A stretch of DNA of 64,000 bases from Glandiceps talaboti. Taxonomy: Eukaryota; Hemichordata; Enteropneusta; Spengelidae. The stretch lies in NCBI RefSeq assembly GCF_964340395.1, contig NC_135563.1, forward strand, positions 12,037,151 to 12,101,150, read 5' to 3'. Positions within the stretch are counted from its first letter, which is position 1. The number at the start of each line of letters is the position of its first letter. Of this stretch, positions 1 to 12,750 are shown one piece after another. The position numbers and the translations under genes are program-made. Under the pieces are notes generated by a model. That model was not told where the DNA came from and made no database searches. It was given only the letters and a program-made list of their open reading frames with translations.

Positions 1-1200
1 TAGGTTTTCTACTACACATGCTCTTATGTTTTCGAGACTTCCGTACATGTCGAAATGATCATGAGCAGTAGAGTCAATACTATGCGTGTGCTAACATACT
101 ATGCATAGTTTATTCTAAGCTTGCAATTACAACAAAGGTGACTGTGAACTTAATACAACAGCTAGACTACATTTATGCACATGTATCTTAAGCTAATAAC
201 AGAAGACGATCTTGATACCAACGTGTCTCGTAAAGAGTGCATCCATTTTAACTCGTAATTAAACTTGTTGATGTTATCGGAGCTAGCTACATAGATAATA
301 CCATTAATAATCAATTAACCAGGTACTGAATCAACTATATCACTCTAATCGTCATGGTGCATTGACTTCCCGATGCAATAAGTCATTAAGACGTATTATA
401 TATGTGTCGATTGAAAGAGTGCGTGGTACACTCTTATAGGAGTTGAGTTGAGTACAGAATCAAAGCCGCTACGTGTGCACATGTACTTATTTAGTCCATA
501 ACACACTCGCGGTACAATATTTGCCCTTTTAAATAGATAATTATAAGTCTATCACTTGTGGTCTAACATAGCAAAACTGTGTCAAACTATTAACCGCAAT
601 GCTTCTTAAAAATATATTAATTGAAAACAGACATGGATTGTAAGGCAGGTCCGATCAAAAATACCATCACACACGAATAACCACAATACTGACACGTTTA
701 CTGGCTATTTAGATAATGAGAACAAGATTTAAGTTTTTTTTTAAAACATGACTTCTAAGAAATTGAGTAGGATTTCCCTGCGTGCTAACGTCTGTAGTAA
801 CCTATAGACATAGTATTTGTAATGAAAGGGGATTCGAGGAATCGTCTTTAATGGACTCGGGGGACTCCTTCAATACGAACAAAAGTAATACCTGGAGCAA
901 TTATCTTCTAGGTGAAGACATACAAACTGATTGACATAAACGTCATAAAATTTATTGTATAAACATGATCATGGCAAGCAATAATGTTATAGTTGGCAAC
1001 CCGCTGAGTTTAAAATTAATCCCTGCCGCCTTTAATTGTTTTTTGTATTTAAATATTACAACAGTGACAAATAGCCAGAGAGACAAACATACCCATATAC
1101 GTGATGGTATATACATCATAACAAATAGAAGGAAACTGGTACCTCTATGGTTGTTAGGCAATTTATAATTTAGATAATGGAATGATATTTAACGTCAAAC
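1..1200. other. No recognisable gene
   Basis: AT-rich unique sequence. Two short overlapping frames on opposite strands near 0.95-1.17 kb have no family-like motif, and neither has convincing splice signals. I see nothing else to annotate. Confidence 0.5.
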
Positions 1201-1212
1201 ACAAACACACAC

Positions 1213-1275
<63 letters not shown>
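1213..1275. repeat. (AT)n microsatellite
   Basis: A short (AC)n lead-in passes into about 60 bp of near-perfect alternating AT, followed by ~120 bp of degenerate TATA-rich sequence to about 1.4 kb. Confidence 0.95.
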
Positions 1276-1280
<5 letters not shown>

Positions 1281-2375
1281 CTATATACATCATACTATAT
1301 GCATCCATTTATATATATATTATGTTAAGCCAAGAGATCAGTGTGTAAAAAATATATATATTTGTAAGATAGCATATATTGTACATATATACATATATAT
1401 TACAATGACGGGAACAAAGCTTAGCATCTTGTCGTTTGACAACAATTGTCATAAGGATTCTTAATCAACATGTTTTGCATTTTTTATTTTATACAGCGGT
1501 ACTGTCATATCATCATGACATTACTGACTACAGACATGTTGACATAACTATAATATATCAATTGTTATTGTTTTTATGATATATATTGAGTCAGTTATGC
1601 TTCTACATTCATCATTCCCCTATCAATTTTCTAGTTTCCGGACTACAAATTACTTTAGGGAATTGATGTATTTAACCTAAGGATTGTCTTTGTTTTCACC
1701 ATTGTCATTATAAAAAGATAATTGTAAAAAAGGGCGACTAGATGATCGTTGCACATTGTTATGGGTATGTGTTTTATGATATCTGCCGAGAAAGACATTT
1801 ATAAAGATTAGAAATCGAAAGAAACTACTAAAATGGCAGATAGACTGACAGACTAATTGACACATGTAGAGATGAACGAGTGTCACTTGACACCCCCTAT
1901 CGCAGAGAAATGCCGTTAGCTGATAAGTGAAATACTTTCCCTACCGCGTACCGAAGCTATCAATGACGCTCGAATTTTTAATATATTTGGGTTTCGCAAA
2001 AAATAAAGAAAAAAAACCCCGATGCTGGAAAAAAACCGACGACAGACATTGCACTGACAGCGTGAAACTGAAATATTTCCCGTTAATCATTATACTCATG
2101 CTGCTATCCAAACAAAATATCATTTTCGCAGTACCAAGATTCCCCTTTGCTCATCTTACAGTAGTCAATAACAAGAACTGCACGGCTTGCTTAAAGCACA
2201 ATTTCCGGACAAGATCTTGACAAAGATATCTAATTCTAATGATTAGTTTAAGAGAGAAAAACGTCAATCTCGATTTGTAACGGGGTGAATTGATGAAGTT
2301 GACATAGATCGAATTGTAAGAATTGAAAAATGATCAACGTAGTAATTCAGTAAGGCAACGTTCCTGTAACCTTAC

Positions 2376-2723
2376 CTTACTCGTGTTCGACCAGAAAGGA
2401 AACACACAGTCGGATTTTATTTTGTCTCTCCATGTGATTATCTCCCTTACGCATCTCGGGACATTGAAGTCGGTGTATTGCTAGATGTTGTCCTTTCTTA
2501 ACAGACGTACAGGAGCCATTAGTGATTGCCGACGTTCAACGCAGTCGTATTGATTAAAGGATGCATGCGAGTTCTTGATCGAAAACACAGCAGAAAGGTT
2601 GATGTCCAACTGCGACAATTCTCTAGCTAAATGATTATCAGAAACATGTTCGTACATATGTCTGTTTCTTTTAATTACAAGCAAATTGATTTGATTTACG
2701 CTGACATACTTGCTTGTCTCCAT
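2376..2723 (-). CDS. Candidate coding region with one in-frame TAG; function unknown
   Basis: On the minus strand an ATG at 2723 opens an 80-codon frame that stops at a TAG (2483-2481). The same frame then continues for 35 codons to a good splice donor (AAG|GTAAGG, exon edge at 2376). Apart from the TAG, 116 codons are open in AT-rich DNA. The second part contains CVREIITWRDKIKSDC-like residues with two cysteines and three tryptophan or phenylalanine positions. No family is recognised and no signal peptide is obvious. The ATG lies within the first copy of a ~190-bp tandem repeat, so the upstream flank is repeat-derived. Alternatives: a separate 105-nt exon starting right after CTAG (2480-2376), a pseudogene, or chance. 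The frame and donor are seen; coding status is inferred. Confidence 0.28.
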
Positions 2724-3285
2724 TCAAGACGGATCTTACATTACGTTATAAAAAAGTAAAGTAAACGTTTATAAAATCCCAACAAATATTTGGGTTTACG
2801 AACATGGGAAAGTAAAAGTTAAGGAATGCTATTCTTAACATACTTTTTGTTGTATTTCTTTAATAACAAACTAAAGTGATACGATTTATACTGACAGGTT
2901 TGCTTTCCTTGAGACGGATCTAACCAAGTTATTGAGAAATGATTAAATTTGGCAACAGAATAAATATATAACCTTAATAGTTAGGTTTACATTTCAAGGA
3001 GGACGAGAATCAGGTAAAACGAAAAGTATGCTATATCTTACATATTGGGTTTTGTTTTGAGTACAACCAAAGTCATATTATTCATACTGGCAGGCTGCCT
3101 GCCTTGAGACGGATCTGATCTTAAATTACGTTATTCAAAGGTAAAGTAAGCTACAGAATGTAATGTAACATTTGGATTTTAACAATATCTGGCTTTTCAA
3201 GATGGAAGAGTATCAGGTACAATGTAAAGAATGGCAATCTAGACATATTTTCTTTCAATTCTTGTTATCCAGCTAAGGTCGGAGA
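2697..3285. repeat. ~190-bp tandem repeat, three diverged copies
   Basis: Three copies share the landmark GAGACGGATCT-like block, at about 2728, 2913 and 3108, giving spacings of ~185 and ~195 bp. Each copy is preceded by an ACTGACAGG/CTGACATAC-like stretch. Copies 1 and 3 share a following ATTACGTTAT...GTAAAGTAA segment. Each copy also carries a ...AGTAAAAGTTAAGGAATG or ...AGGTACAATGTAAAGAATGG-like segment about 100 bp further on. Copies are too diverged for a young satellite. Confidence 0.7.
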
Positions 3286-3289
3286 GACT

Positions 3290-5880
3290 ATTAAATAAAC
3301 GTGTTGCTATTCACATCCAAATTGACGCTGATATGAAAGGACATGGAAGTATTGGAGCGATAAAAGTTTGAAATTCGATCGACTACTTTGTTTATGTGGT
3401 TTATTCACAATATGCTGTCTATCATGTGCGTATGTGAAGAGGGGACAAATTTAATGGACTATTTAAATGCACTGTGAACTTTGAATCTATAAAAGAACCA
3501 TGATGTTTAACTTGTGTGAATCTTTTTCAATCATAGTTGACATGAAATATAGGAAAATATCACGAAATGTTGTGAGCATGTATTATATATGTAATGAACT
3601 TGTAGATGCTATAATACGACATGGTCATCACATAGGAACGTAAAGTTTAAGGAAATTTTACGGCCTCTCATTTAATGTTTATCTCCATGACGCGCATTCT
3701 AGATACACGTTGTTCTGGTTTCATGTACTGTCTCTTTTCAAGTTACGAATTACTCGCATATGTCTCGCCGTTCATTTTTCACTAAACGAAATGAATGTTC
3801 TAACTTAATATTCGAACTATATCGACGGGATATATACTATAGATTATGGCTAGACTTTCAACACTTTAAGACTTGCGAGATGACCACGGGAACACGTTTA
3901 GACTCAGGATGAACCATATATGCTAATTTTCTTTGTATTGTTCTTATTGCGCGCACGGAAGCTGTAAACCTGTGTTCATGATCTAGTATTATTCTGGATT
4001 ACAGATTGCGAGCGTAGGTCAGAGTTTATGCCATTCCAACATCTGTGATTTACTAAATCTCGTCTCTGCCACGAGTCTACAATAACGGTACATCACGTCA
4101 ACATAAAAATATACATAAAACCAATGCTATTTAAGGTAGTACGCGTCGACAAGATGGACATGTGTATGCCCGTGAGGTTGAAGCGGATTTGCTGTAAATG
4201 GCAAATTGGTAGATTCTGCACAGTATACAGTAGCTGGAATTTGAGTACAACAGATAAACCTGGGTCTTAAAAATGTGGCAACAATATCGTGGTTGTCTTG
4301 TGAAAACAAACTCCATCCATGACAAAAGATAACGTATTGCAGTTACTGTATATATCATGTCTAAGTCAAGACTTGCATGTGTGTCTATAAAATAATGTCT
4401 TGCATACAAAATGCATTCCTTTCCTAGCAAACGTTTGGTGGGGTAAACTAAAGCTAAAACAATTTATGCCATACACCTTTTTAGGCTAAAAACATTCATA
4501 TTGGTTCTCAGATTACGCCGAGTCAATGATCACGCAAAGATAAATATGTTTGAAATCTATTGACCCAACCAAACAATCTCACAATATTTAAACTTTAGCT
4601 TGAAATGAAATACCAATCGCAGGGTCAACATGATAATTATTTATAGCGTACAGGCCAAACAGGAAAATACACTCTTTCAATTGAACGAGTAAAAACAACT
4701 TACATATGTTATTAATAATGGTAGCTGTCTGAGAAATATGCTGGTACCATCACAATTTTATAATATGATATATTACTTTATAGACAACATTTGCAAATTG
4801 AGTTTTGCTATATTTAGGCAGCCCTAGGTCCCTAGAATTTTGACAAATATTTGTTTTATGTAGTTAGTAAATATGATGGAATATGCTTGTAGCATACAGA
4901 CACACGTTGGTAATCTAATTACCTCTGACAACCAAATTCCCAATGTATAATTTTCCTAGGACTGTCAACATTGCGTGTATGTGGAAATATAGACCCGTAC
5001 ACAACATGCGAAAAATAAACAAAACATCTGCTGCAAAAAAAGGACCGTAAAAATACCGCCATACGAATATGACGTCATCAAATTCGACAAGGCAAGCCAA
5101 TTCGGGGTAATCAATCCGAAGTTAGGAGATGTCGGTGAAATTAGCAAAAGTAGTAAGGAAATTATGTCTATTTCTCATGTTTGCGCATTTCGGATTTTGT
5201 GTTTGTCAAAGTCATCAATGCTCGACATGTGTATCTATTAATGGATTTATTTAATTGTATTTGTTCCGTCCTGTATACTGCATAGGTAATAATTAGATTT
5301 TCTTTTTAGGGTAATGACTGTCTTTGTTTATATAGATGTCTGATTTCAGTCCACGCATTATGATTTATATTATTAAACGGATTAGGCAAGCCATTTGATG
5401 TCTGCCGCTTATAAATACTAGAAATGTACATTCCACGACTGATAGATATATCTCAATTCTGTGAAACAGACATCCATTAAGGTAATAGTTACATTTGATA
5501 AATATCATTTTGTTTGTTTTGGAATTAAAAGAGCCATGTTATATGTTTGTACGGGAGGGACAAATGATATTGCTTTGTGGTATAAAATCGTTTAAAAATT
5601 GATATTTCATCACAACGTACACAGATACGATATTTTGATTGATAAAAAGGGTGGGTCATTCACTTAAAGCAGTGCTGAGTAGTCTACAAATCGGTAGCAA
5701 AGTATGAAGGATCCGAGGGCAATGATAACTTGTTTTATTTCTGTAATAACATCAAACGGCATACCACATTCATCAGCTTTCGATCGGGGATTGAAATAAT
5801 AAAATAGCGGCGTCTTTTATCTAGTGAATTTTACCCCTTCTAAAATGAAATTTTAGTTGCATGTTGGCATCCAAAGGGTT
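3290..5880. other. No recognisable gene or repeat
   Basis: AT-rich sequence with only short open frames on both strands (for example minus strand 4.13-4.43 kb and 4.92-5.15 kb) that lack motifs. A pyrimidine-rich AG near 3.74 kb could be a splice acceptor, but no matching donor or long frame follows. Confidence 0.45.
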
Positions 5881-5907
5881 CGAATTAACCTTCCCTTCTC
5901 TTTTCAG

Positions 5908-5964
5908 TCTAGCGTGAGTTTTCAGTACCTTGATGAGTCTGACACGCCAGACAATACCGTCTGA
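5908..5964 (+). CDS. Candidate terminal exon (18 codons, stop, poly(A) signal)
   Basis: A long pyrimidine tract ending in TTTTCAG (5901-5907) is a textbook 3' splice site. Phase 0 after it reads SSVSFQYLDESDTPDNTV and then TGA at 5962-5964. An AATAAA hexamer follows at 6024-6029, a normal distance for a short 3' UTR. The acidic, Ser/Thr/Asp-rich tail would be the C-terminus of a plus-strand gene whose upstream exons I could not identify. The final NTV is not a class I PDZ ligand because Asn, not Ser/Thr, is at -2. Signals are seen; the gene is inferred. RNA reads crossing the acceptor would settle it. Confidence 0.33.
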   Translation, partial: SSVSFQYLDESDTPDNTV

Positions 5965-6023
5965 ATGAAATGTGAAAGCCAGATGTGTGATATGTTGTCG
6001 GTTTGTATTAATCGTAAACGTCT

Positions 6024-6029
6024 AATAAA
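6024..6029 (+). terminator. Poly(A) signal AATAAA
   Basis: Canonical hexamer 60 bp after the TGA of the candidate terminal exon at 5.9 kb. Cleavage would be expected about 10-25 bp downstream. Confidence 0.3.
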
Positions 6030-6049
6030 AGCACATTGATTCATTTACA

Positions 6050-7610
6050 AAGCAGTCACACTGCTCGAATGCAACATGATGATGATCGGTGTGCGGCAAT
6101 AGCGAGTTAGTGTTTGTTTTGTCACTGCTGAGAATACTGCTGCGCGAAATTGACAATATTGACATCAACAAGGAAATTCAAACATCATTAAATAACTTTA
6201 AAAAAAACAAAAGTCAATACTCGAGCAGCTATTTTGCTTACACTGAAATAACATTGATAGCTATAGACGTGTCTACACAGCGTCTCTATCCAATGTGTTT
6301 TTCCACCGAAGGAAAGCCAGGGACTTTCCTGTGGCGGTACACGTCGTCAAACTATATCGTATCGCGACACAAGGGAATTCAACTAAAATAAAAACCATCT
6401 TTGTATATGATGGCATAGATTAGCCGTTACACAAGTATTAAACTTTGAACCTATAAAGTGTACAGTATTGATAAATACTAACAAAAGTCCATGGCATATT
6501 AGGTTTTCCTAAAACATTAAGAGGACACCCAAGTCTTCACATCGTGGCCAAAACGTATACTGCACATCGGCTACAGCAATAATACGTAGACCTTATGAAA
6601 TACAAGATTACTCTTATGTGCGAAGGAAATCCGGGATATGCTTAACCCCTAGGACAGTCTAGTATACAAAGGTTAACGTACAACAGGGATGCAGGTTCAT
6701 TTGGCTTATACTAAAATAGATATATATAACTACTCACTTGAACTGGTTTGAGACTATGAGTTTGGAGTATCCGATTTCAATGCTTCATTTATATCTACAT
6801 TCACTACAACGATGGCTACACTTTAAATGTTCCCTGTTGATGCTGCTCTGGCTCAAAGAAATCGCCCATCGGAAATATTTAGTACTTTAATACACGATAC
6901 ACGGTCAATAACACTCTCACTACCTTCACAGCTAGTAAACCAGTGGTCTACGGTCGTATAAACTATAAACGGTAAATCACACGCGAGACTGTAACATCAG
7001 TATGGCAATGTAGTAGCATGCACGTCCTGTCCAGTCCATCTGTCGGTGGCAACTTGAGACCTGTAAATCTCTGTACTTGAACAGCTCTCAGATACTTATA
7101 AAGACGCTTACCATCTTGTGATACTACCGGATTTACCAAGTATTTCTGCTAAGATGTCCGAGATTAAACAACGAAGTGTTGATATTCAGACCGAAGAAAG
7201 TTTGCTATGATCGATGGACACAGATATTCTGGCAGCTTGAATCTCAGGCAAAAATAACTAGCTAATTGCGCAGCCGCGGTTATGAATTGGTTTGCCCTCT
7301 TTATCATGCGGGTGGGTGTACAGCTGCTGCCGTTGCGATAACACGATCTGTCTACTATGTTCAAAACCCGTATAAATGCTATGTTTTTCAACCCTCAAAT
7401 TGCAGTACATTTCGTCCTACTTGTTTTTTTAAAGGCCGCTGTTACACTCGAGAAACAAAGTATCCCTACAAATCACACAAAAGTAATAATTTATGGATAC
7501 TCTGCTTTTTAACACCGGAAAAAAAGATATATGTGTAAACACGTTCACCGCGACAGCTTGATTTCAACCTTTGAAGCATGTTAGATAAGGAATGCTTCTT
7601 AATATAGTAT
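6050..7610. other. No firm gene; overlapping exon-like signals on both strands at 7.05-7.21 kb
   Basis: Plus strand: an acceptor-like ...GTACTTGAACAG (to about 7083) is followed by an open frame to TGA near 7208 that contains SAKMSEIKQRSVDIQTEE. Minus strand: a good donor (GATG|GTAAGC near 7110) follows a short frame. They are mutually exclusive and neither is confirmed. The 6.09-6.39 kb plus-strand frame (100 codons from a GTG) shows no recognised motif. Confidence 0.3.
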
Positions 7611-7613
7611 ACT

Positions 7614-9300
7614 TAAAATATATCTCATTTCTCTCTGACATGGCAATAAATGTATGTCCCGTATCAAACTTTGCCCCACAGTCATAACCGGTGTCTGAAT
7701 GGAAAGACGCATGGCATATCTCCTGACAAATTACTTAGCCCTAGATTTCAATAAAGATAAATTAGTACAACCACCTCTAGATACCGGTCTCTCTCCTGTT
7801 AGGCTGGGATCATAATTTACAGCGGGGGGGGGGGGGGAAAGCTGGGACGAAAATATTTTGGTCAATTGTTTTTTCGCAGCCTCACCTTCCCCTCTCGAAA
7901 ATGTCATGCCCCCCCCCCCCCGAAATGAACCCAAGTGTTAACGCAGCCACACACCCACCGGCTACACATAGACAGAAACAAACAGAGAGAAACAAACAGA
8001 CAGAAGGCATATATTTGCATGGCTATCACCTACCTCATCACTGAATATATATTGTAGAAGTTATTGTGGCGAAGCCGCGCGAAATGTTTTAATTTACTCG
8101 GTAAACAGTCGACTGCTCGCGAGGTGTAATTTCGTTCAAACCATGAGCAAAATATTTAGGGGTCCTATCAGAGCATCAGAATGTTCATGCTCCCCCTTTA
8201 AACCCCCAATTTCTCCCCAGCCCCCTCCCCACCGTAAATTCTAACCGAAGCCTTACGGTGTCTGTCTCTCTATGTGATACTACCTTCTGCCTGTCTCCGT
8301 TCCTCTCTGGTTATAGCTGTCTGTGTCTCACTGTTTGACTGCGCATGTCTCTCTGTGTGTCTGTCTGACTAACTAACTGACGGACTGTCTCTTTCTCACA
8401 AACACATTATCCCTCTCTCTCGCATTCTTTCTCTTTCTCTCATATCAGACAACGAACGGCAAATACTTATTGAAATGGCAAAAGTTAAAAACAAACACGA
8501 TATGACACAAAACCATTTTCATGCATGTTAGATTCTTTAGTAGACTTTGAGAATACACCATGCATAGTTTTTGAAGACAGATTGTGTAACTAAATACGTG
8601 TACTAATAAAAGAATGGTATGAAATGCGTAGGCACTACCCATATTTACAAATGAGGAACCCTTTTGTAACGCATAAAACTTCCCCAAAGAACAATGAAGG
8701 GATTACAAATGTCAACAAACGACACGCAACAATTCCATTTATGCATGGTAGTTGATATAATTTACAAACGCTGGGTTCAAATTCAGCAAAACGTCTGGAT
8801 TGGGGGGGGGGGGGACAAAGTTAGCATACCACATAAAACAATCCAAAATTATGTACGGCAGTTGATTACATTTTTTAAACACCGATGTCTAATTTTACTC
8901 TGGTACTTGAAGAATGAAAACCAAGGTCTGATCGATTTATGTTCGCTGCCGTCTCACTCATTTGTTATTGTTTCACCTGTGGTGATGTGAAATAACATGA
9001 GAAGCCAAATAGTTAGACAATCTCGGGCTCTATAACCTGTCTTTATTGGCATAAAAGCAGTCTTGACATTTTCGAGAGGGCGAAGGTGAGGCTGCGAAAA
9101 AACAATTGACCAAAATAGTTTCGTCCCAGCTTCCCCCCCCTCCCACCCCCACTGTAAATTATGATCCCAGCCTAACAGGAGAGAGTCAGGAGATATGCCA
9201 TGCGTCTTTCCATTCAGACACCGGTTATATGACTGTGGGGCAAAGTTTGATAAGGGACATACATTTATTGCCATGTCAGAGAGAAATGAGATATATTTTA
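7614..9300. mobile_element. 1.7-kb foldback element with long inverted terminal repeats
   Basis: The left arm (7614-7906) is the reverse complement of the right arm (9064-9300) at high identity. Both arms carry the same landmarks: TAAAATATATCTC at the outer edge, ACCGGTGTCTGAATGGAAAG in the middle and CCTCTCGAAAATGTCA at the inner edge. The left arm has an extra ~62 bp (about 7728-7789). The ~1.15-kb centre has no transposase-like frame. It holds G/C homopolymers, a degenerate CT-rich stretch (8.26-8.45 kb) and a diverged third copy of part of the arm near 8.21-8.25 kb. I see no clear target-site duplication. It could be a non-autonomous foldback or MITE-like transposon, or a local inverted duplication. 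The arms are certain; the transposon reading is inferred. Confidence 0.6.
7824..7837. repeat. Homopolymer G14
   Basis: A run of 14 G lies inside the left arm of the foldback. The right arm has the interrupted C-rich equivalent at about 9131-9150. Further G/C runs sit at 7909-7921 (C13) and 8802-8814 (G13), so homopolymer G tracts are a property of this element. Confidence 0.9.
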
Positions 9301-9309
9301 TCACGGAAA

Positions 9310-12300
9310 GACCCCCAATATGATGCTCGCGTGTACTCAATTGAAATCCGGACATGAACCAAATGTTGCCCGTACTTCAACAAATTAAGTGTAAAACAAC
9401 GCGACTCCATAAGGTTATAGTTTTTGAAAAGTTATCAACATGTTTTTAAAAAAAATGTTTAGAACCCTTGTCATTGTTAAGATAGCTCAATTTGCGCTTT
9501 CTGGTTACTACTGCAAAGTTCAGGCACATTATATGCATGCACCTATCTGACTCTAATTGGGTTTTTTTCCGATGTTAGATGGAAGGCGGTCGGGTTGTCT
9601 TCGCGCAATGGCTTCCATTATAGTAAGCCATGTAATTGCACAAGAATATGCAACGACTATACATTAATTTGGTAATCAGATACGGTCTACATTTCTTTTT
9701 ACGGCGGATGGAAAAAAAATATACGCATTCATCTAGGAACGGATGAGTAGGCATGGCTAGTTAACACCACGTCGATGCCATTAACCGTACATAGATAAAT
9801 AAATGTCGTAGTTGATAACTGTGTCCAGTCAAACGAGCCACTTCAAAAATAGCCTCGTTATTAAGCGGCGAGACATATGCTAAAGATACACCTCGTTTGG
9901 AAGGGACTTGGGGAAACAACACTACCACGCATCTGACATGTTTATTGGTAAACGAAGTATAATTCCCAACTTGTAAACGGCACTCACTAAGATAATGAAC
10001 ACTAGTATCATATGATAAAAAGGTACCTTAAACTTGCTGTTGCCTATTTTAGGCAATGGTGTTCATATATAAGGGAATGTGGTTGCTTTGGGCTATTTAT
10101 TATTCATGATCTGGTTGGAAACCAAAATATCGCACTCATCTGGATGGATGTAACCCTATATCTGCAGATGCGTTGCTTGTATGACAGATAGACTTCAAAT
10201 TGGGAGGAACAGTTCAATTTACTGGACCACTTACTTATGGGTGGGGAGTGTATAACTAGTACTCTAAACGAATAATATACGCATTCTGCTAAACTTGAAC
10301 CGTGATGAATTATATAGTGTGACCTCAGACTACATTTAGCGGACCTGAAGTCATGAAAGTGGTGAGTTGTTTTGCACCGTACGCCAAAATACCATTACTC
10401 GTGGTTTGAATAATCGCCTCCGGACAGCACCCTATGACCTTACGAATACTTGAAATCCCGTTAGTGTTACCACTGGAAGAAAACATCGCCGGGGTGCTCA
10501 GTGAACTTTTAAAATTAGAAGTTAGTTTTAAACCTACCCCGAAGCAGAATTTCAGCCATCTGCCACATCGATTATTCTTTCAATTCTATAGAATTTACAG
10601 AAAATAAATTTAGTTCGAAAAGTTAATTTTATGATTACAATTTATAGCATGCACTTTTCACTGGAATTTCTTTCCCACATGGTTACTTCACATGACGTAA
10701 ATTATAACTGTCATTTTGTAACAGATTAGTCATTTCTAAAGTTTCATAAAATGCGAAGAAATTTAGATCGTCTTATTGTATGAATGAAACCAATAATTGG
10801 CGGAATTCTCTCTTAAGGCGCAACATTTATTTGTACGCGTTGTAACCGTAACGCCCAAAAACCTTAGTGTCGACAACTTACAAGGCAATCTCCTAATTCT
10901 TCTAGCGTTCCCGACTTGCTAAAAAATGTGCGCTAGAAATGTTCCCGCCAAATATCATATTTCGCATTGAATACTATGCATGTTTATAACAGTTAAATTT
11001 TTAGTATGAACCTGAAACTCTGTTTACAACAAAGTAGTGTCAGTTGTTAACTTAATTGTTTGAAGTACTCCATAACTAAAGGCGACGACACACGTTTTAG
11101 CTAGCTACATACCAATACTGTACATGTGTAAGATTACAGCTGCCAGAACACCGAACACCAGTGGCATGTAATCTTACATAAAATAAAGTTTTAAGAGCAC
11201 CAATATTATACAAAACGTAATGTAATCTAGCAAAGCATAAACTGCTTGTAGAGCATCACCTGTATGGAATCTTACAAAATAGACTTATGTAGTCTTACAA
11301 CATGGTCGACAAAACACCAAAAGAATGTTTGCTTACAAAACAGAAAAATTAACACTGCATGTATGTCCAGTAACATTGGTCTTACAGATAGGAAACCATT
11401 AAAATTATGATGGCTTCCAATAAGATCTTAATTGTCCTCAAGCCATACAACACTTAGCTAAACATTGCAATTGATCTACTTTTCTTTTCCTCTGAAATGT
11501 ATCTGAAATACCGAAAAACTATTAAAATATTATAGTTTTATTTTTTGTGCTATTTCGTATTTGAAGTTCTGAAATTGTTAACAACTTTTGAGAATGAAAA
11601 CAACATTGCCAAGTAACACAGTGTACGACTATGAATCATTAGAAATTAAAAATCTACGCAATAACACATTTTTTGAGGAGAATAATCCAATGATTCAGAA
11701 GTAAATTGCCATACAAGATCAAATATTAGTATATATGTATATATAAATGCCAATTATAATGTGGTAATAAGTCTTTGAAGTTAGTAGTAGAGATTATTCA
11801 CTCACCAAACAGAAGAAGATCAATAGATTGTCTATAGTCTCTTACAAATACTTCCGAATCGTACAATGCTCACCTCTACGGGTCTTAACCTGCTTTTATA
11901 AAATCATAGCTCGCAAACACAGTCACGAAGACTAGGTTCGTAGATTAGTAGATTGTGCCTTAGGGAAGGTGACAGGGGTTTGCTGCTTTACCTTGAATCA
12001 CATCGCCAGATGTACGTACCCACGGTTTGTTCGTGCTTCCAAGATTAAAGAGAACACGTTTATTTGCTATTTCCTTTTCTGAAAACAGCGGCACACAAAT
12101 GTACTCTGTTTCGTTCCTTGACATTTTTATAAATAGTCTGGAGCATGTACAAAGAAGTTAAAAACACCCTTGTTGATATAAATATATATATGATTGCATC
12201 CCATCAGCCAATAACTCCATTCCAGTCAACGCCGACTTTAGACATTTTTAGAACTGTCGCCAGGCAATTAGACAGCAATTCCCACAAGAAACGATCAATT

Positions 12301-12750
12301 ACAGAAATAATTGTGCGAACTTAACGTAAATAAGAATCTTTGTGGTATACTTTTCACTGTTGGATTATTTCCACTGATAATCAAATTATTAGGTTCCGAT
12401 GGAATGTTATTATCTAAACAAATATATCCTCGCCTATGGTGTATGTCTCGAAGTTAACCGTGGATGCGGTTTCCCTAGTTCAAAATACAAACTTCCACTA
12501 AAATAAAACTGCAGTGTAATCTGACCATGACTTCCTAACCCTGTTGTGTTGCAATTAACATACCACAATTGATGACTGACTTGAGAAAAATAGCAGGCTG
12601 AAGTGTCAAGTTCAAAAAACTAAATTGGTTAGCATGTAACCCTTGGGCGAAGTCAACCGTAGTATTGTTTTCATAATTACTGCTCACTGGACGACATGTT
12701 GCCTCCATGGACCACACCAGTATTAAATGGAGACATGATAGACACAATCT
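9310..12750. other. Unique AT-rich DNA; one short hairpin and one possible mini-exon
   Basis: No protein motif or dispersed repeat is recognised. A minus-strand stretch 10918-10882 is bounded by ...CATTTTTTAG and CTT|GTAAGT and stays open in one frame, so it could be a 37-nt exon, but chance is equally likely. An imperfect hairpin lies at 11127-11178. Confidence 0.4.
11127..11178. repeat. Imperfect inverted repeat (hairpin)
   Basis: TGTAAGATTACAGCTGCCA at 11127-11145 pairs with TGGCATGTAATCTTACA at 11162-11178 across a 16-nt loop, with a 2-nt length difference between arms. Related GTAATCTTACA/GGAATCTTACA words recur to about 11.3 kb. Confidence 0.6.

Noticed and set aside
7050-7210. Plus-strand exon containing SAKMSEIKQRSVDIQTEE
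   Set aside because: A minus-strand donor overlaps it and there is no poly(A) signal or downstream donor; evidence is too balanced.
8765-8785. GGGTTCAAATTC resembling a B box inside the foldback
   Set aside because: No A box or tRNA-like fold nearby.
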